Of a stretch of DNA of 64,000 nt, positions 28,383-37,794 are shown one piece after another. This stretch comes from Prochlorococcus sp. AG-363-P08. Its GTDB lineage: Bacteria > Cyanobacteriota > Cyanobacteriia > PCC-6307 > Cyanobiaceae. The DNA lies in NCBI GenBank assembly GCA_003278195.1, contig QCGE01000007.1:21350-85349 (forward strand), in the 5' to 3' direction. The notes beneath the pieces were generated by a model. The model was not told the origin of the DNA and made no database searches. It worked only from the letters and a program-made list of their open reading frames with translations. The translations under genes and the position numbers were made by a program. Numbering within the stretch: the stretch's first letter is position 1; every line of letters starts with the position of its first letter.

Positions 28383-28631
28383 CTAAAAGACTTGATGGTT
28401 CCTAACTTTAAAATCCTTACTAACTATCAATTGCTCATCCTTCACATGAATCCCATTTACAACAGTAATTTCACCCATAACACCCTCACTTGATAGGTTC
28501 TGAATCATTTCTTTTACAATAGTACTTTCAACCATCGACTTATCAATCTTCTCAGGACTCAGTCTTTCAAGAAGCTCACCAAGCTTTAAAGCAACTAAAT
28601 CAGATGAGTTGGAAATTTGCAATAAAATCAT
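28383..28631 (-). CDS. Small conserved-looking protein (82 aa)
   Basis: Starts MILLQISNSSDLVALKLG and continues with LLERLSPEKIDKSMVEST and IQNLSSEGVMGEITVVNG, a mixed helix/strand soluble protein without membrane segments. Its stop directly precedes the RNA methyltransferase coding region, suggesting one transcript with that gene and lpd. I suspect it is conserved in picocyanobacteria, but know no function. Confidence 0.65.
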   Translation of the reverse strand: MILLQISNSSDLVALKLGELLERLSPEKIDKSMVESTIVKEMIQNLSSEGVMGEITVVNGIHVKDEQLIVSKDFKVRNHQVF

Positions 28632-28857
28632 CTCTAAAAATGGTTTCTTTACTAACTAATAATAATTGGGAAGGATGTATTTAGATTCTAAATTTTAATT
28701 TATAAATAGTTGCGTATATAGACCGGATCTAAGAAAAAGGTTTTGAGAACTTGATAAAAATAGAAAGCCATGCCTAGTGCTTGATTGAAGTGTGCAAAAA
28801 ATAGTCAGCTCTTTCGGTAATTGAAATCACTAAGCAATTCCTCTAAGAATTTAAAAA

Positions 28858-28941
28858 TGCGGATGAGGAGACTTGAACTCCTATGGTGTTGCCACCACCG
28901 GCACCTGAAGCCGGCGCGTCTACCGATTCCGCCACATCCGC
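28858..28941 (-). tRNA. tRNA-Leu (CAG)
   Basis: The minus strand folds as a class II tRNA: acceptor GCGGATG/CATCCGC with discriminator A, D arm, anticodon arm CCGGC-TTCAGGT-GCCGG giving anticodon CAG, a long variable arm and T arm with GTTCAAGTC. No CCA is encoded. It reads CUG. Confidence 0.95.
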
Positions 28942-29134
28942 AAAGGATCTAGACGATTGCTTAGGCCAAATCCCAGACTACACAGGAGAGTTTTAAAAAT
29001 TAGCCAAGCCCCCCCTGTAAAAGCAACCTTGCTTCCAAAGATTAAAAACCCACGCAAAATACACATTTCGCCAGCTGTCCATATGGACATACATCTGAAA
29101 CTTGGCAGAATGAAAAACCAAAGTCACTCAAAGC

Positions 29135-30430
29135 ATGCCGAATGCGGCAACCATCTCAAAAGGGATTCTCAAGCCGCACTTTGAGATAAAAGGCCTTAGC
29201 AATCTTTCGGGTGACGTTGAAGTGAGTGGTGCCAAGAACTCTGCTCTTGTTCTTATGACTGCTTCACTTCTAACAGAAGAAGTCATAAGCCTAAATAATG
29301 TTCCTGAACTAACTGACATAAAAGGAATGGGAGAGATACTCCTGGCAATGGGAGTTGAATTAAGACAAAGTCCAAGCAGCCTGGAGCTATGCGCAAAAAA
29401 TTTAAAAAATTCAGAACCACCTTACGAACTAGTTAATGGATTACGAGCAAGTTTTTTCTGCATAGGACCACTTCTTGGAAAACTCGGGCAAGCAAAAATC
29501 CCACTCCCTGGTGGCTGCAGAATCGGTGCAAGGCCTGTGATAGAACACATCAAAGGATTAAAAGCTCTTGGAGCGATAGTTACCGTTGAGCACGGAGTTG
29601 TTTCCGCATCAGTCCCTGGTACAGCTAAAAAGCTAAGAGGATCAGCAATTGTCTTGGACTGTCCCAGCGTTGGGGCAACAGAAACCATTCTCATGGCTGC
29701 AGTTCTTGCTAGCGGAAAAACAACCATCGAGAATGCCGCTCAAGAACCTGAGGTGCAAGACCTTGCAAATATGCTCAATAAAATGGGGGCTTCTATTTCT
29801 GGCGCAGGGGGGCCAACAATCACAATTAATGGTGTTGAGAAGTTAAATGGATGTTCTTACAACGTAATACCAGATCGCATTGAAGCAGGAACCTTTCTAA
29901 TAGCAGCAGCAATAACTCGTTCAACCCTACGAATTAAATCTGTTTTTCCAGACCATTTAAGTTCAGTACTTCAAAAACTAAGAGATTGTGGTTGTGCAAT
30001 AGAAATAGACGAAGATTCTATAACTATTATTCCAGGTGATATCAATGGAGTTGATATCACTACTCAACCTTTCCCAGGCTTCCCGACTGATTTACAAGCT
30101 CCCTTCATGGCTTTATTAGCGACTGCTAAGGGAACAAGTGTTGTAACGGAAAAAATCTATGAAAACCGCATGCAACATGTTGCAGAGCTGCAGAGAATGG
30201 GGGCTTCTATTCGCGTTCAAGGAAATTCAGCCGTTATTGAGGGAATCCCACAGTTAAGTGCTGCTCCAGTTACAGGAGGTGACCTGAGATCTACAGCGGC
30301 AATGGTATTAGCAGGCCTTGCAGCTAAAGGTACAAGCAAAGTCGAAGGTCTAAATCACCTTGATCGTGGCTATGCAGAATTAGAAGTCAAACTAAATTCA
30401 GTTGGGGGTCAAATTCAAAGACTCCCATAA
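29135..30430 (+). CDS. murA: UDP-N-acetylglucosamine 1-carboxyvinyltransferase
   Basis: First committed enzyme of peptidoglycan synthesis; adds enolpyruvate from PEP to UDP-GlcNAc. The 431-residue protein shows SGAKNSALVLMTASLL near residue 31, the catalytic Cys in LPGGCRIGARPVIEH near residue 125, and DLRSTAAMVLAGLAAKG near the end. The ATG at 29135 adds an 18-residue lead before FEIKGLSNLSG; a later start is possible. It lies 193 bases after the divergent tRNA-Leu and ends 39 bases before the next tRNA-Leu. Confidence 0.95.
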   Translation: MPNAATISKGILKPHFEIKGLSNLSGDVEVSGAKNSALVLMTASLLTEEVISLNNVPELTDIKGMGEILLAMGVELRQSPSSLELCAKNLKNSEPPYELVNGLRASFFCIGPLLGKLGQAKIPLPGGCRIGARPVIEHIKGLKALGAIVTVEHGVVSASVPGTAKKLRGSAIVLDCPSVGATETILMAAVLASGKTTIENAAQEPEVQDLANMLNKMGASISGAGGPTITINGVEKLNGCSYNVIPDRIEAGTFLIAAAITRSTLRIKSVFPDHLSSVLQKLRDCGCAIEIDEDSITIIPGDINGVDITTQPFPGFPTDLQAPFMALLATAKGTSVVTEKIYENRMQHVAELQRMGASIRVQGNSAVIEGIPQLSAAPVTGGDLRSTAAMVLAGLAAKGTSKVEGLNHLDRGYAELEVKLNSVGGQIQRLP

Positions 30431-30469
30431 CTCAAGACAGGGTTCTGTCCTCACATAAAATCAAGGAAT

Positions 30470-30551
30470 GGGAGCGTGCCGGAATTGGTAGACGGACTCG
30501 ACTCAAAATCGAGCGCCTTCGGGCATGTGGGTTCAAGTCCCACCGCTCCCA
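30470..30551 (+). tRNA. tRNA-Leu (CAA)
   Basis: Class II tRNA: acceptor GGGAGCG/CGCTCCC with discriminator A, anticodon arm CTCGA-CTCAAAA-TCGAG giving anticodon CAA, long variable arm, T arm GTGGG-TTCAAGT-CCCAC. Reads UUG. Lies between murA and argD, eight bases before the argD ATG. Confidence 0.95.
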
Positions 30552-30559
30552 CATCACTA

Positions 30560-31741
30560 ATGGAGACTTACAACAGATTTCCTCTTTCCATTGAAAGGGG
30601 AAAAGGTTGTTGGGTATGGGATAAAGAAGGTCGTTGTTATCTTGATGGCATAGCAGGTATTGCAACTTGCAGCCTGGGACATAGTGACAAGGCTCTTCGC
30701 AAAGAACTTACCAAGCAGTTAGATCGTATCCAACATGTATCTAATCTTTATCGAATTCCAGAGCAAGAGGAACTAGCAAATTACCTAGTTAAAAAAAGTT
30801 GTGCTGAAAAAGTTTTCTTCTGTAATAGCGGTGCTGAAGCCAACGAAGCAGCTATAAAACTTTCTAGAAAGTATGGACATAAAGTCAGAGGAATTGAAGA
30901 GCCTTTAATTCTCACTGCACATTCAAGTTTTCATGGAAGAACACTTGCTGCCGTTAGTGCCACAGGTCAAAAGAACTACCACAAAGGATTTGAACCACTT
31001 GTTAAAGGGTTTGAGTTCTTCAATTACAACAACATTGAGTCTTTCGAAAAGTTAGTCAATCGCCTAGAAGAGGAAAAGCCCAATATCGCATCTGTACTGA
31101 TTGAACCTATTCAAGGCGAAGGTGGTGTGAATCCTGGGGATAAAGTATTTTTCCAACAACTAAGGGAAATATGTGATAGAAAAAAAATACTTCTAATCTT
31201 TGACGAAATTCAAATTGGAATGGGGAGAAGTGGTTTTTGGTGGGGCTACGAGAAGTTAGGCATAGAGCCAGATGCTTTCACAATTGCTAAGGGACTTGGA
31301 GGAGGACATGCAATAGGAGCCTTACTTGTAAAAGACAAAGCAGATCTATTCTGTCATGGTGATCATGCAAGCACCTTTGGTGGGAATCCTTTCGCCTGCA
31401 AGGCTGGTCTTACAGTCGCAAAAGAAATCACTAAAAGAAATTTACTTTCAAATGTACAAGAACGTGGATTACAAATTGAAGAGGGGCTAAAGGGTATTTT
31501 AAACCTTTTACCAAATGACATTGAGCAAATTCGTGGTTGGGGACTGCTTCAAGGATTGGTAATCAAAAAAGACTCAAAATTAACTGCACAGATAATTGCT
31601 AGAAATGCATTAAATGAAAATCTTTTAATTGGTTCAGCGGGTCAGAAAGTTATCAGACTTGCACCAGCACTAGTCATCAACGAACATGAGGTAAAAGAAC
31701 TAATAAGCAAATTAAAGGCAGCAATTATTAATTCAATATGA
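30560..31741 (+). CDS. argD: Acetylornithine aminotransferase
   Basis: PLP enzyme of arginine synthesis converting N-acetylglutamate semialdehyde to acetylornithine. The ATG at 30560 starts METYNRFPLSIERGKG; the frame runs back through the tRNA gene, which is not coding. Motifs: VFFCNSGAEANEAAIKLSRK near residue 95, HSSFHGRTLAAVSATGQ, LLIFDEIQIGMGRSG, and the PLP Lys in FTIAKGLGGG near residue 245, then HASTFGGNPFACKAG. 393 residues is normal. It overlaps folC by four bases (ATGA). Confidence 0.94.
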   Translation: METYNRFPLSIERGKGCWVWDKEGRCYLDGIAGIATCSLGHSDKALRKELTKQLDRIQHVSNLYRIPEQEELANYLVKKSCAEKVFFCNSGAEANEAAIKLSRKYGHKVRGIEEPLILTAHSSFHGRTLAAVSATGQKNYHKGFEPLVKGFEFFNYNNIESFEKLVNRLEEEKPNIASVLIEPIQGEGGVNPGDKVFFQQLREICDRKKILLIFDEIQIGMGRSGFWWGYEKLGIEPDAFTIAKGLGGGHAIGALLVKDKADLFCHGDHASTFGGNPFACKAGLTVAKEITKRNLLSNVQERGLQIEEGLKGILNLLPNDIEQIRGWGLLQGLVIKKDSKLTAQIIARNALNENLLIGSAGQKVIRLAPALVINEHEVKELISKLKAAIINSI

Positions 31742-32979
31742 GTGATTTAAAAGATAAGTCTTCTGAATCTACTTTAAATGAGTTAATCCCAAAGTTCAGT
31801 AATAGAGGGTTAGTTCTTGGGTTAGATCGTATTAGGTCTGCTTTGCATCAGATGAACGACCCTTGTGAAAATATCCCAGCAATACAAGTCATTGGGACAA
31901 ATGGGAAAGGTTCAATTTGTAGCTTTATTGAAAGCTGCCTACTTAATACAAGCATAAAAGTAGGCATGACTACATCCCCTCACCTGGTGAGCTGGTGTGA
32001 AAGAATTAGAATCAATGGGGAAATGATAAGTAGTGTAGATTTAAAACATATTTTCCTAAAACTAAAGCCAATATTTGAATATCACAAACTTACTCCTTTT
32101 GAATCTATATTAACAGTTGCTTTCGATTACTTTTCAATAAAGAAGGTAGATATTCTTATTTTAGAAGTAGGCTTAGGCGGGAGACTTGATGCCACTACTG
32201 TCCACCCAAACAGACCAATAATCGCTATTGGTGCAATAGGAATAGATCATTGTGAGCACCTTGGTAAAACTATAAAAGAAATAACCTTAGAGAAAATAAG
32301 TGTATTAACAGAGGGATGCCATGTAGTTAGTTGCATCCAAAAAGATGAAGTTAGAGAAATTATCGAGCAAAAGGCTAAAGAAAAAAATGCAACACTTAAA
32401 TGGGTAGATCCAATTGAAAAAGATTGGGCTTTAGGCATCCCAGGAAAAATACAACGTCAAAATGCTGCTGTTGCAAAAGGCGCCATTGAGGCACTATCCC
32501 ATATAGGGTTGAAACTAAGCCAAAAAGCAATCAAAGAAGGTCTAGCCAAAGCAAAGTGGCCTGGAAGATTACAATCGGCTACATGGAAGAACTACCCATT
32601 ATTAATAGATGGTGCTCATAACCCACAAGCTTCTAAGGAATTATCAATTGAAAGAAGCAATTGGAATAACCAGAAAAATGGTGTTAATTGGATAATAGGA
32701 ATACAGGCGAATAAAGAAGGTCCAAAAATACTTCGAATTTTGCTCAAAAAAAATGACCTCGCATGGATCGTTCCAATACCAGGGCATAAAAGTTGGTCAA
32801 AGTTTGATCTTCAAAAAAAATGCCATGATCTTTCCGGTCAAATAAAGAATGCAAGCTCTGTTGAAGATTGTTTATTAACACTATATGAAAAAGGTTGGCC
32901 TAATCCACCTCCAGTGGTAACTGGTTCTCTTTATCTTCTTGGGGATCTCTTCTCAAAGAAATTAATTGAAACACAATGA
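31738..32979 (+). CDS. folC: Folylpolyglutamate / dihydrofolate synthase
   Basis: Mur-ligase-like enzyme that adds glutamate to folates. ATP loop IQVIGTNGKGSICSFIE near residue 49, then TSPHLVSWCERIRING, LEVGLGGRLDATTVHPN and LLIDGAHNPQASKELS. 413 residues fits. Start overlaps argD stop by four bases. Convergent with the FAD oxidoreductase gene. Whether it also has dihydrofolate synthase activity cannot be decided by eye. Confidence 0.93.
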   Translation: MSDLKDKSSESTLNELIPKFSNRGLVLGLDRIRSALHQMNDPCENIPAIQVIGTNGKGSICSFIESCLLNTSIKVGMTTSPHLVSWCERIRINGEMISSVDLKHIFLKLKPIFEYHKLTPFESILTVAFDYFSIKKVDILILEVGLGGRLDATTVHPNRPIIAIGAIGIDHCEHLGKTIKEITLEKISVLTEGCHVVSCIQKDEVREIIEQKAKEKNATLKWVDPIEKDWALGIPGKIQRQNAAVAKGAIEALSHIGLKLSQKAIKEGLAKAKWPGRLQSATWKNYPLLIDGAHNPQASKELSIERSNWNNQKNGVNWIIGIQANKEGPKILRILLKKNDLAWIVPIPGHKSWSKFDLQKKCHDLSGQIKNASSVEDCLLTLYEKGWPNPPPVVTGSLYLLGDLFSKKLIETQ

Positions 32980-33025
32980 ACTTATTTAGATAATTTATCT
33001 ACTAACAATGAATAGAATAATTATA

Positions 33026-34369
33026 TTATTCAATCCATCCCTTAAGTTTGCCTGGATTCATAAGACCATAAGGATCATATTTCTTCTTGGCTTTTACTTG
33101 ATCTACATCCACAATCCCTAATCCACCCTCTTCAACAGTTAAGACATGAGGGTTAAATATAATCGCTCCTAAGTCCTTGCAATTTTCAATAACTTCATTA
33201 AGTGATTTCTCCCCGGACCATTTTATTAATGGCAAAGCAGCTAAACGTTGGCTTCCATTCTGACGAACAGACTCTAAATGCCAAAGAAGGCTATCCCCCC
33301 ACCTAGCTTTTAATTCTTCCAAAGCATTTAATTCAGGCTGAGGTAGAAGCATCTGTAGATATGTCCAGCTGGAATCCTTTGCACGCAGGTGAAGAGTTGT
33401 GTGGTTCCATGAAAGCTCTCTTAACCCAAACCCTTTTTGCTCTTTTTCTAAACCTAAAAATCTAAAAGTTCCTCCTTTATCAGATGCTAATCGTTCAAGT
33501 GTTGACACCCCATCAGGAGATACTAGAAAAAGCAATCTGTTCTTTCCATGGGGTAAATTGTACCAATTTGGCAACTGTTCTACTATATTTTTCTCAAGCA
33601 AACTACAAAGATTAAGTTCAATCGCTGAACTTGAACAACTTAGTAGTAACTCAACTGAACTTCTCCAGTTTTCAGAATCAATGCATACCTCCTGCCAAGA
33701 AACTGCTTGAGAAGTACATAAAGTTATCGCGGTAATAATGCCATTAGTTCCATAAGCGTGATTTAAGCCCTCAGCCTCCAAAGCATTTAATTTCAACTTT
33801 TTAGGTGTTGGCTCCAAAGTAATAATTTCCAAAGAAAGCAAGTGTCCTGGATCCCTTAAAAAACCCCAACGGACTGAGCCAATTCCCCCCGAACCCCCAG
33901 AAAGAAAGCCACCTATTGAAGCGCTACGCCATGTACTGGGCATCAAACGCAACTGACGCCCATGAAGAGATAAATACCTTTCTAAATCGGAAATAAGACA
34001 TCCAGGTTCAACTGTTACCACCCCTGTTTCCTTATCAAAATGTCGAATATTCGATAAGGAATTCATTAGCATTACTACCCCTCCATGAAGAGGGACACAT
34101 TGCCCATAATTACCAGTTCCTGAACCTCGAATCGTTAAAGAGACTTTTTTCCTTGCGCATGTCGATGCTATTAATTGAACTGCTTCTAAAGATTTTGGTC
34201 TTACAACTATTTCCGAGCAACAGTTCTTTAACCGCTGAGCTAAGACAGGTGAGTAATCGTAAAAGTCCTTAGAAAACCTAACCAATTCGGATTGGGTTGT
34301 AATCAAATCAATGTCATCAAACGATGCAAATTCATCACATAATTCTGCGATTATCTCAGGATTTGTCAT
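33026..34369 (-). CDS. FAD-linked oxidoreductase (GlcD/PCMH type)
   Basis: Flavoprotein of the FAD/FMN-containing dehydrogenase group. The PCMH-type FAD domain occupies about residues 45-220: EIVVRPKSLEAVQLIAST, IRGSGTGNYGQCVPLHGG, VTVEPGCLISDLERYLS and STWRSASIGGFLSGGSGG. The C-terminal part ends with MNPGKLKGW, the usual FAD-oxidase C-terminal pattern (here KYDPYGLMNPGKLKGWIE). Substrate unknown. It lies three bases after the CodA-like gene; the three minus-strand genes from 36087 down look like one operon. Confidence 0.85.
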   Translation of the reverse strand: MTNPEIIAELCDEFASFDDIDLITTQSELVRFSKDFYDYSPVLAQRLKNCCSEIVVRPKSLEAVQLIASTCARKKVSLTIRGSGTGNYGQCVPLHGGVVMLMNSLSNIRHFDKETGVVTVEPGCLISDLERYLSLHGRQLRLMPSTWRSASIGGFLSGGSGGIGSVRWGFLRDPGHLLSLEIITLEPTPKKLKLNALEAEGLNHAYGTNGIITAITLCTSQAVSWQEVCIDSENWRSSVELLLSCSSSAIELNLCSLLEKNIVEQLPNWYNLPHGKNRLLFLVSPDGVSTLERLASDKGGTFRFLGLEKEQKGFGLRELSWNHTTLHLRAKDSSWTYLQMLLPQPELNALEELKARWGDSLLWHLESVRQNGSQRLAALPLIKWSGEKSLNEVIENCKDLGAIIFNPHVLTVEEGGLGIVDVDQVKAKKKYDPYGLMNPGKLKGWIE

Positions 34370-34372
34370 AAA

Positions 34373-35641
34373 TTAATCAAAAAGTTTAGGAGAGTTAAAT
34401 GTAAAATTTTCCCCTTCTTCTAGAAGGACCCCATTAATAATTACCTTACGTCTTACACCGAAAGATATAACATCTGTCCAACTATTACCTTCTATAAGTA
34501 AAAAACTTGCCGGACAACCCTCATAAAAAGTTCCATCCCAGACTAAATTCATAAGGTTTGCAGGCGAAGTAGTAAATGGGGCTAGCCCTAATCTCTCCCA
34601 GGGAGCCATTTGTGCAAAAGGAAGAGAAAAAGCCATCAAAGAAAGAATGTCATAACTACCACCAGGGAACCACGCATCACGAACATTGTCTCCCCCCACT
34701 CCTACTATGACACCTGCTTTCTGCAGGTGATCAATAGGGGCAAATGGACGGAGATTAGGATTCAGAGATCTTCGCCCGCCTAGCAACCAACCATTAGAAA
34801 GAGGCAATGCCACTACTCCAACTCTATGGATTGCCAAACGATCGGCAAATCGACGAATTTGATCTATAGGCAATAAACCCAAGCTACTCAAATGACTGCA
34901 TGTAACAGGTATTTCAATATTCATTCCATCCAAAACAATTAACAACTGCCGCAAACCAGCAGCAGGATATTTATCACTCTCATCAATATGGAAATCAACC
35001 CCACAGCCCAACTCATCTGCTAGTGAAAGCATATTTGCCAAATGTCTCTTAAAAGAACTTCCGTTAAAAGGTGGAAGAACTACTCCACCAAGTAATCCGC
35101 CTAGAGAAGCAATATCTGAAGCAAATTTCCTCCCCTCTGAAGTACTCCAAAATTCAACAGGAGAGAGGGCAACAAATTGCAATTCTATATATCTACTCCA
35201 CTTTTCCTTTAAGTGAATAAGAGCCTCCCAGCTTGGTTCATTAATTGATCCAAAGCTATCTACATGAGTCCTAATTGCACGAATACCATTTTCAAGAGCT
35301 AGTGCAAGAGCACGTTCAGCCCTTTTTGATACTGACAAATTTGTCCTAGTTTTATGTTCCGAGAAATTAGCGTCTAAAGCATCAAAATAATTTCCAGAAA
35401 AGTTTGAGAATTCGCCCCAGGAAAATGTTTTATCTAAATGTGAATGAGGTTCAACTAATCTAGGCAAGATAATTTGATTGGGAAGTTTTGATGATCTACT
35501 TACTGCTTCAATGTTTGTAACAAGACCAGAACTCAATTGCACACGTATGTGGCTGAATCCTTCTGGATTTGCATTTAAACTTAAATTCTTATCCCCAAGA
35601 TTTAGCAATCCGCGAGGGACCAAAGCATCAATTTGATTCAT
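34373..35641 (-). CDS. CodA-like metal-dependent amidohydrolase/deaminase
   Basis: Amidohydrolase superfamily, cytosine-deaminase branch. Metal and catalytic residues present: HxH in LVEPHSHLDKTF near residue 63, His/Glu in GVDFHIDESDK near residue 218, His in PVTCSHLSSLG, and Asp in VGGDNVRDAWFPGG near residue 318. 422 residues is normal for CodA relatives. Start overlaps the DUF4359 gene stop by four bases, and the FAD oxidoreductase follows. Cytosine, isocytosine, N-formyl or creatinine-type substrates are all possible; the oxidase neighbour suggests a catabolic or salvage pair, but this is inference. Confidence 0.82.
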   Translation of the reverse strand: MNQIDALVPRGLLNLGDKNLSLNANPEGFSHIRVQLSSGLVTNIEAVSRSSKLPNQIILPRLVEPHSHLDKTFSWGEFSNFSGNYFDALDANFSEHKTRTNLSVSKRAERALALALENGIRAIRTHVDSFGSINEPSWEALIHLKEKWSRYIELQFVALSPVEFWSTSEGRKFASDIASLGGLLGGVVLPPFNGSSFKRHLANMLSLADELGCGVDFHIDESDKYPAAGLRQLLIVLDGMNIEIPVTCSHLSSLGLLPIDQIRRFADRLAIHRVGVVALPLSNGWLLGGRRSLNPNLRPFAPIDHLQKAGVIVGVGGDNVRDAWFPGGSYDILSLMAFSLPFAQMAPWERLGLAPFTTSPANLMNLVWDGTFYEGCPASFLLIEGNSWTDVISFGVRRKVIINGVLLEEGENFTFNSPKLFD

Positions 35642-36087
35642 CTGTTTTGCAAGCTATATGACCATTCCCTATCTATATGAACTCTTATTGTGAAAAATTC
35701 ACCCGCTGCTGCGAAGGTAGTAACAGTATATTTGGGTAGTTCTAAAAACTTCAAGAAATCCTCTCCACCAAAACTTGTCCTATAAATACTAAACAAACCA
35801 TAATTAAATCTTTTAGTGAAATTAATAGTGATATTTGATAAAGCCTGCTTTTGTGAAGATATCAATCTTGGACAATTATCTATCCAGCCCTGCAAAACAA
35901 AAGGAAGAGCTTTGCGATTACAAAATTCTTCTGTTGCAAGTTCAACCAACTTCTCACCTGCATACCCACTGTATTCCTCAAAAGAGGGGTTTGTAAAAAG
36001 CAACACCGAGGCAGATCCAGCAATTGCAACAAAGCCAAGTAGCCAGTTGCCAGAGGGGAAAAAGCTACGACAAGAATTGTTTTTCAA
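35638..36087 (-). CDS. DUF4359-type exported protein
   Basis: A 149-residue protein with one N-terminal hydrophobic segment (WLLGFVAIAGSASVLLFTNP, residues 14-33) followed by SFEEYSGYAGEKLVELA and two cysteines (EEFCNRKA, WIDNCPRL), a pattern I associate with cyanobacterial DUF4359 proteins. The C-terminal half is beta-rich. Function unknown. First gene of a likely operon with the CodA-like amidohydrolase (4-base overlap) and FAD oxidoreductase. Confidence 0.75.
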   Translation of the reverse strand: MKNNSCRSFFPSGNWLLGFVAIAGSASVLLFTNPSFEEYSGYAGEKLVELATEEFCNRKALPFVLQGWIDNCPRLISSQKQALSNITINFTKRFNYGLFSIYRTSFGGEDFLKFLELPKYTVTTFAAAGEFFTIRVHIDREWSYSLQNR

Positions 36088-36125
36088 CTTTCCTTACCGA
36101 TGAATTGGTAAATTCTTACTTAAGC

Positions 36126-36199
36126 GGCGGGCGTCGCCAAGTGGTTAAGGCAGCGGCTTGTGGCGCCGCTATTCGGGGGTTCGAATCCCCTCGCTCGCC
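36126..36199 (+). tRNA. tRNA-His (GTG)
   Basis: Acceptor GCGGGCG/CGCTCGC with genome-encoded extra G(-1) at 36126 opposite C73 at 36199, the hallmark of tRNA-His. Anticodon arm GCGGC-TTGTGGC-GCCGC gives GTG; T arm GGGGG-TTCGAAT-CCCCT. No CCA is encoded. Confidence 0.96.
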
Positions 36200-36375
36200 C
36201 TACTCCCTTACAAGGAAAACACTTTGGAAATAAAATAGATTCCAAAGTGGCTTTTCTAAAGACCAAAAGCTTAAAAGAACCAATTCTTTTAAGCTTAAAC
36301 ACTGCCTCTCCAATCACACCAAAAAGGGTGGCACATCACACGAACCACTTCATTACTAACTAATGGCATCTGACC

Positions 36376-37773
36376 TTGATAGCCCAAGCCCCTTCAAACC
36401 TCAATAAAGAGTCCCAGAAGAAAGAAAACTCAAAAGGGAGTTACTGGATCACCACATTTGGCTGCCAGATGAATAAGGCTGATTCCGAACGGATGGCAGG
36501 GATTTTAGAAGCAATGGGTTACTTCCAAGCAAGTACAGAGCTGGAAGCGGATCTTGTCCTATACAACACTTGTACTATTAGAGACAATGCTGAGCAAAAG
36601 GTCTACAGCTATTTAGGCCGTCAGGCACGTCGAAAAAGAACAAATCCAAATCTAAAGCTTGTACTTGCTGGTTGTGTAGCTCAACAAGAAGGTGAGGCAC
36701 TTTTAAGAAGAGTTCCTGAGATTGATCTCGTTATGGGTCCTCAGCATGCAAACCGTCTGGAGACTCTTCTAACGCAAGTAGATACAGGTCAACAGGTTGT
36801 TGCAACAAATGATTCTCATATTGTTGAAGATATAACTACAGCCCGAAGAGCAAGCAAGGTATGTGCCTGGGTAAATGTAATTTATGGCTGTAACGAACGT
36901 TGTACTTATTGTGTTGTACCTTCTGTAAGAGGCAAAGAACAATCAAGAGAACCCACTTCAATTAAATTAGAAATGGAGGGCCTGGCCATTGAGGGTTTCA
37001 AAGAAGTAACCCTCTTGGGACAAAACATAGATGCATATGGAAGAGATTTACCTGGCATCACACCTAGTGGTCGAAGAGAAAATACACTCACAGACTTACT
37101 TAACTTTATTCATGATGTAAAAGGCATAGAACGAATTCGTTTTGCTACAAGTCACCCACGATATTTCACTGAACGCCTTATCGAATCTTGTTCAAATTTA
37201 CCAAAAGTATGTGAACATTTTCATATTCCCTTTCAAAGTGGCAATAATGAAATCCTCAAGCTGATGGGAAGAGGTTATACAATTGAGAGATACCGAAGAA
37301 TTATCAAACAAATTCGAGAAAGAATGCCTTATGCAGCAATAAGTGGAGATGTAATAGTTGCATTTCCTGGTGAAAGTGAAGAACAATTCAATGAAACATT
37401 GGCTATTATTGAAGAAATTGGATTTGATCAAATAAATACTGCTGCATATTCACCAAGACCAAATACTCCAGCGGCAACGTGGCCAAACCAATTACCTGAA
37501 GAGATCAAAGTTGCTCGACTAAAAAAGTTAAATCAACTCGTAGAAAATGTTGCTTTAAAGGTTAACTCTAAATACAAAGGTAATACTGAGGAGATCTTGG
37601 TAGAAGGAATAAACCCTAAGGACAAGAATCAATTTATGGGAAGGACCAGAACAAACAGGCTAACTTTCTTTGAATCAACTTTAGCAAAAGAAGATTCTTA
37701 TAAGCCAGGCGAACTAGTCCAAGTTAATATTACAAATATAAGGGCTTTCTCCCTTAGCGGTAAAGCCATCTAA
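36376..37773 (+). CDS. miaB: tRNA-2-methylthio-N6-dimethylallyladenosine synthase
   Basis: Radical SAM methylthiotransferase acting on A37 of tRNA. N-terminal domain cysteines: [15 protein letters not shown] near residue 29, [12 protein letters not shown] and [12 protein letters not shown]. Radical SAM cluster [15 protein letters not shown] (C-x3-C-x2-C) near residue 174, then the C-terminal TRAM domain. 465 residues fits. Called start is a TTG at 36376, ahead of a variable lead before SYWITTFGC; no ATG lies between, so TTG is likely. It precedes ddl on the same strand. Confidence 0.95.
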   Translation: MIAQAPSNLNKESQKKENSKGSYWITTFGCQMNKADSERMAGILEAMGYFQASTELEADLVLYNTCTIRDNAEQKVYSYLGRQARRKRTNPNLKLVLAGCVAQQEGEALLRRVPEIDLVMGPQHANRLETLLTQVDTGQQVVATNDSHIVEDITTARRASKVCAWVNVIYGCNERCTYCVVPSVRGKEQSREPTSIKLEMEGLAIEGFKEVTLLGQNIDAYGRDLPGITPSGRRENTLTDLLNFIHDVKGIERIRFATSHPRYFTERLIESCSNLPKVCEHFHIPFQSGNNEILKLMGRGYTIERYRRIIKQIRERMPYAAISGDVIVAFPGESEEQFNETLAIIEEIGFDQINTAAYSPRPNTPAATWPNQLPEEIKVARLKKLNQLVENVALKVNSKYKGNTEEILVEGINPKDKNQFMGRTRTNRLTFFESTLAKEDSYKPGELVQVNITNIRAFSLSGKAI

Positions 37774-37794
37774 TAGCTTTAGGAACTAAGCTTG

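Noticed and set aside
28957..29184. 75-codon frame before murA
   Set aside because: Basic, irregular sequence starting beside the tRNA gene and overlapping the murA start; looks like promoter region.
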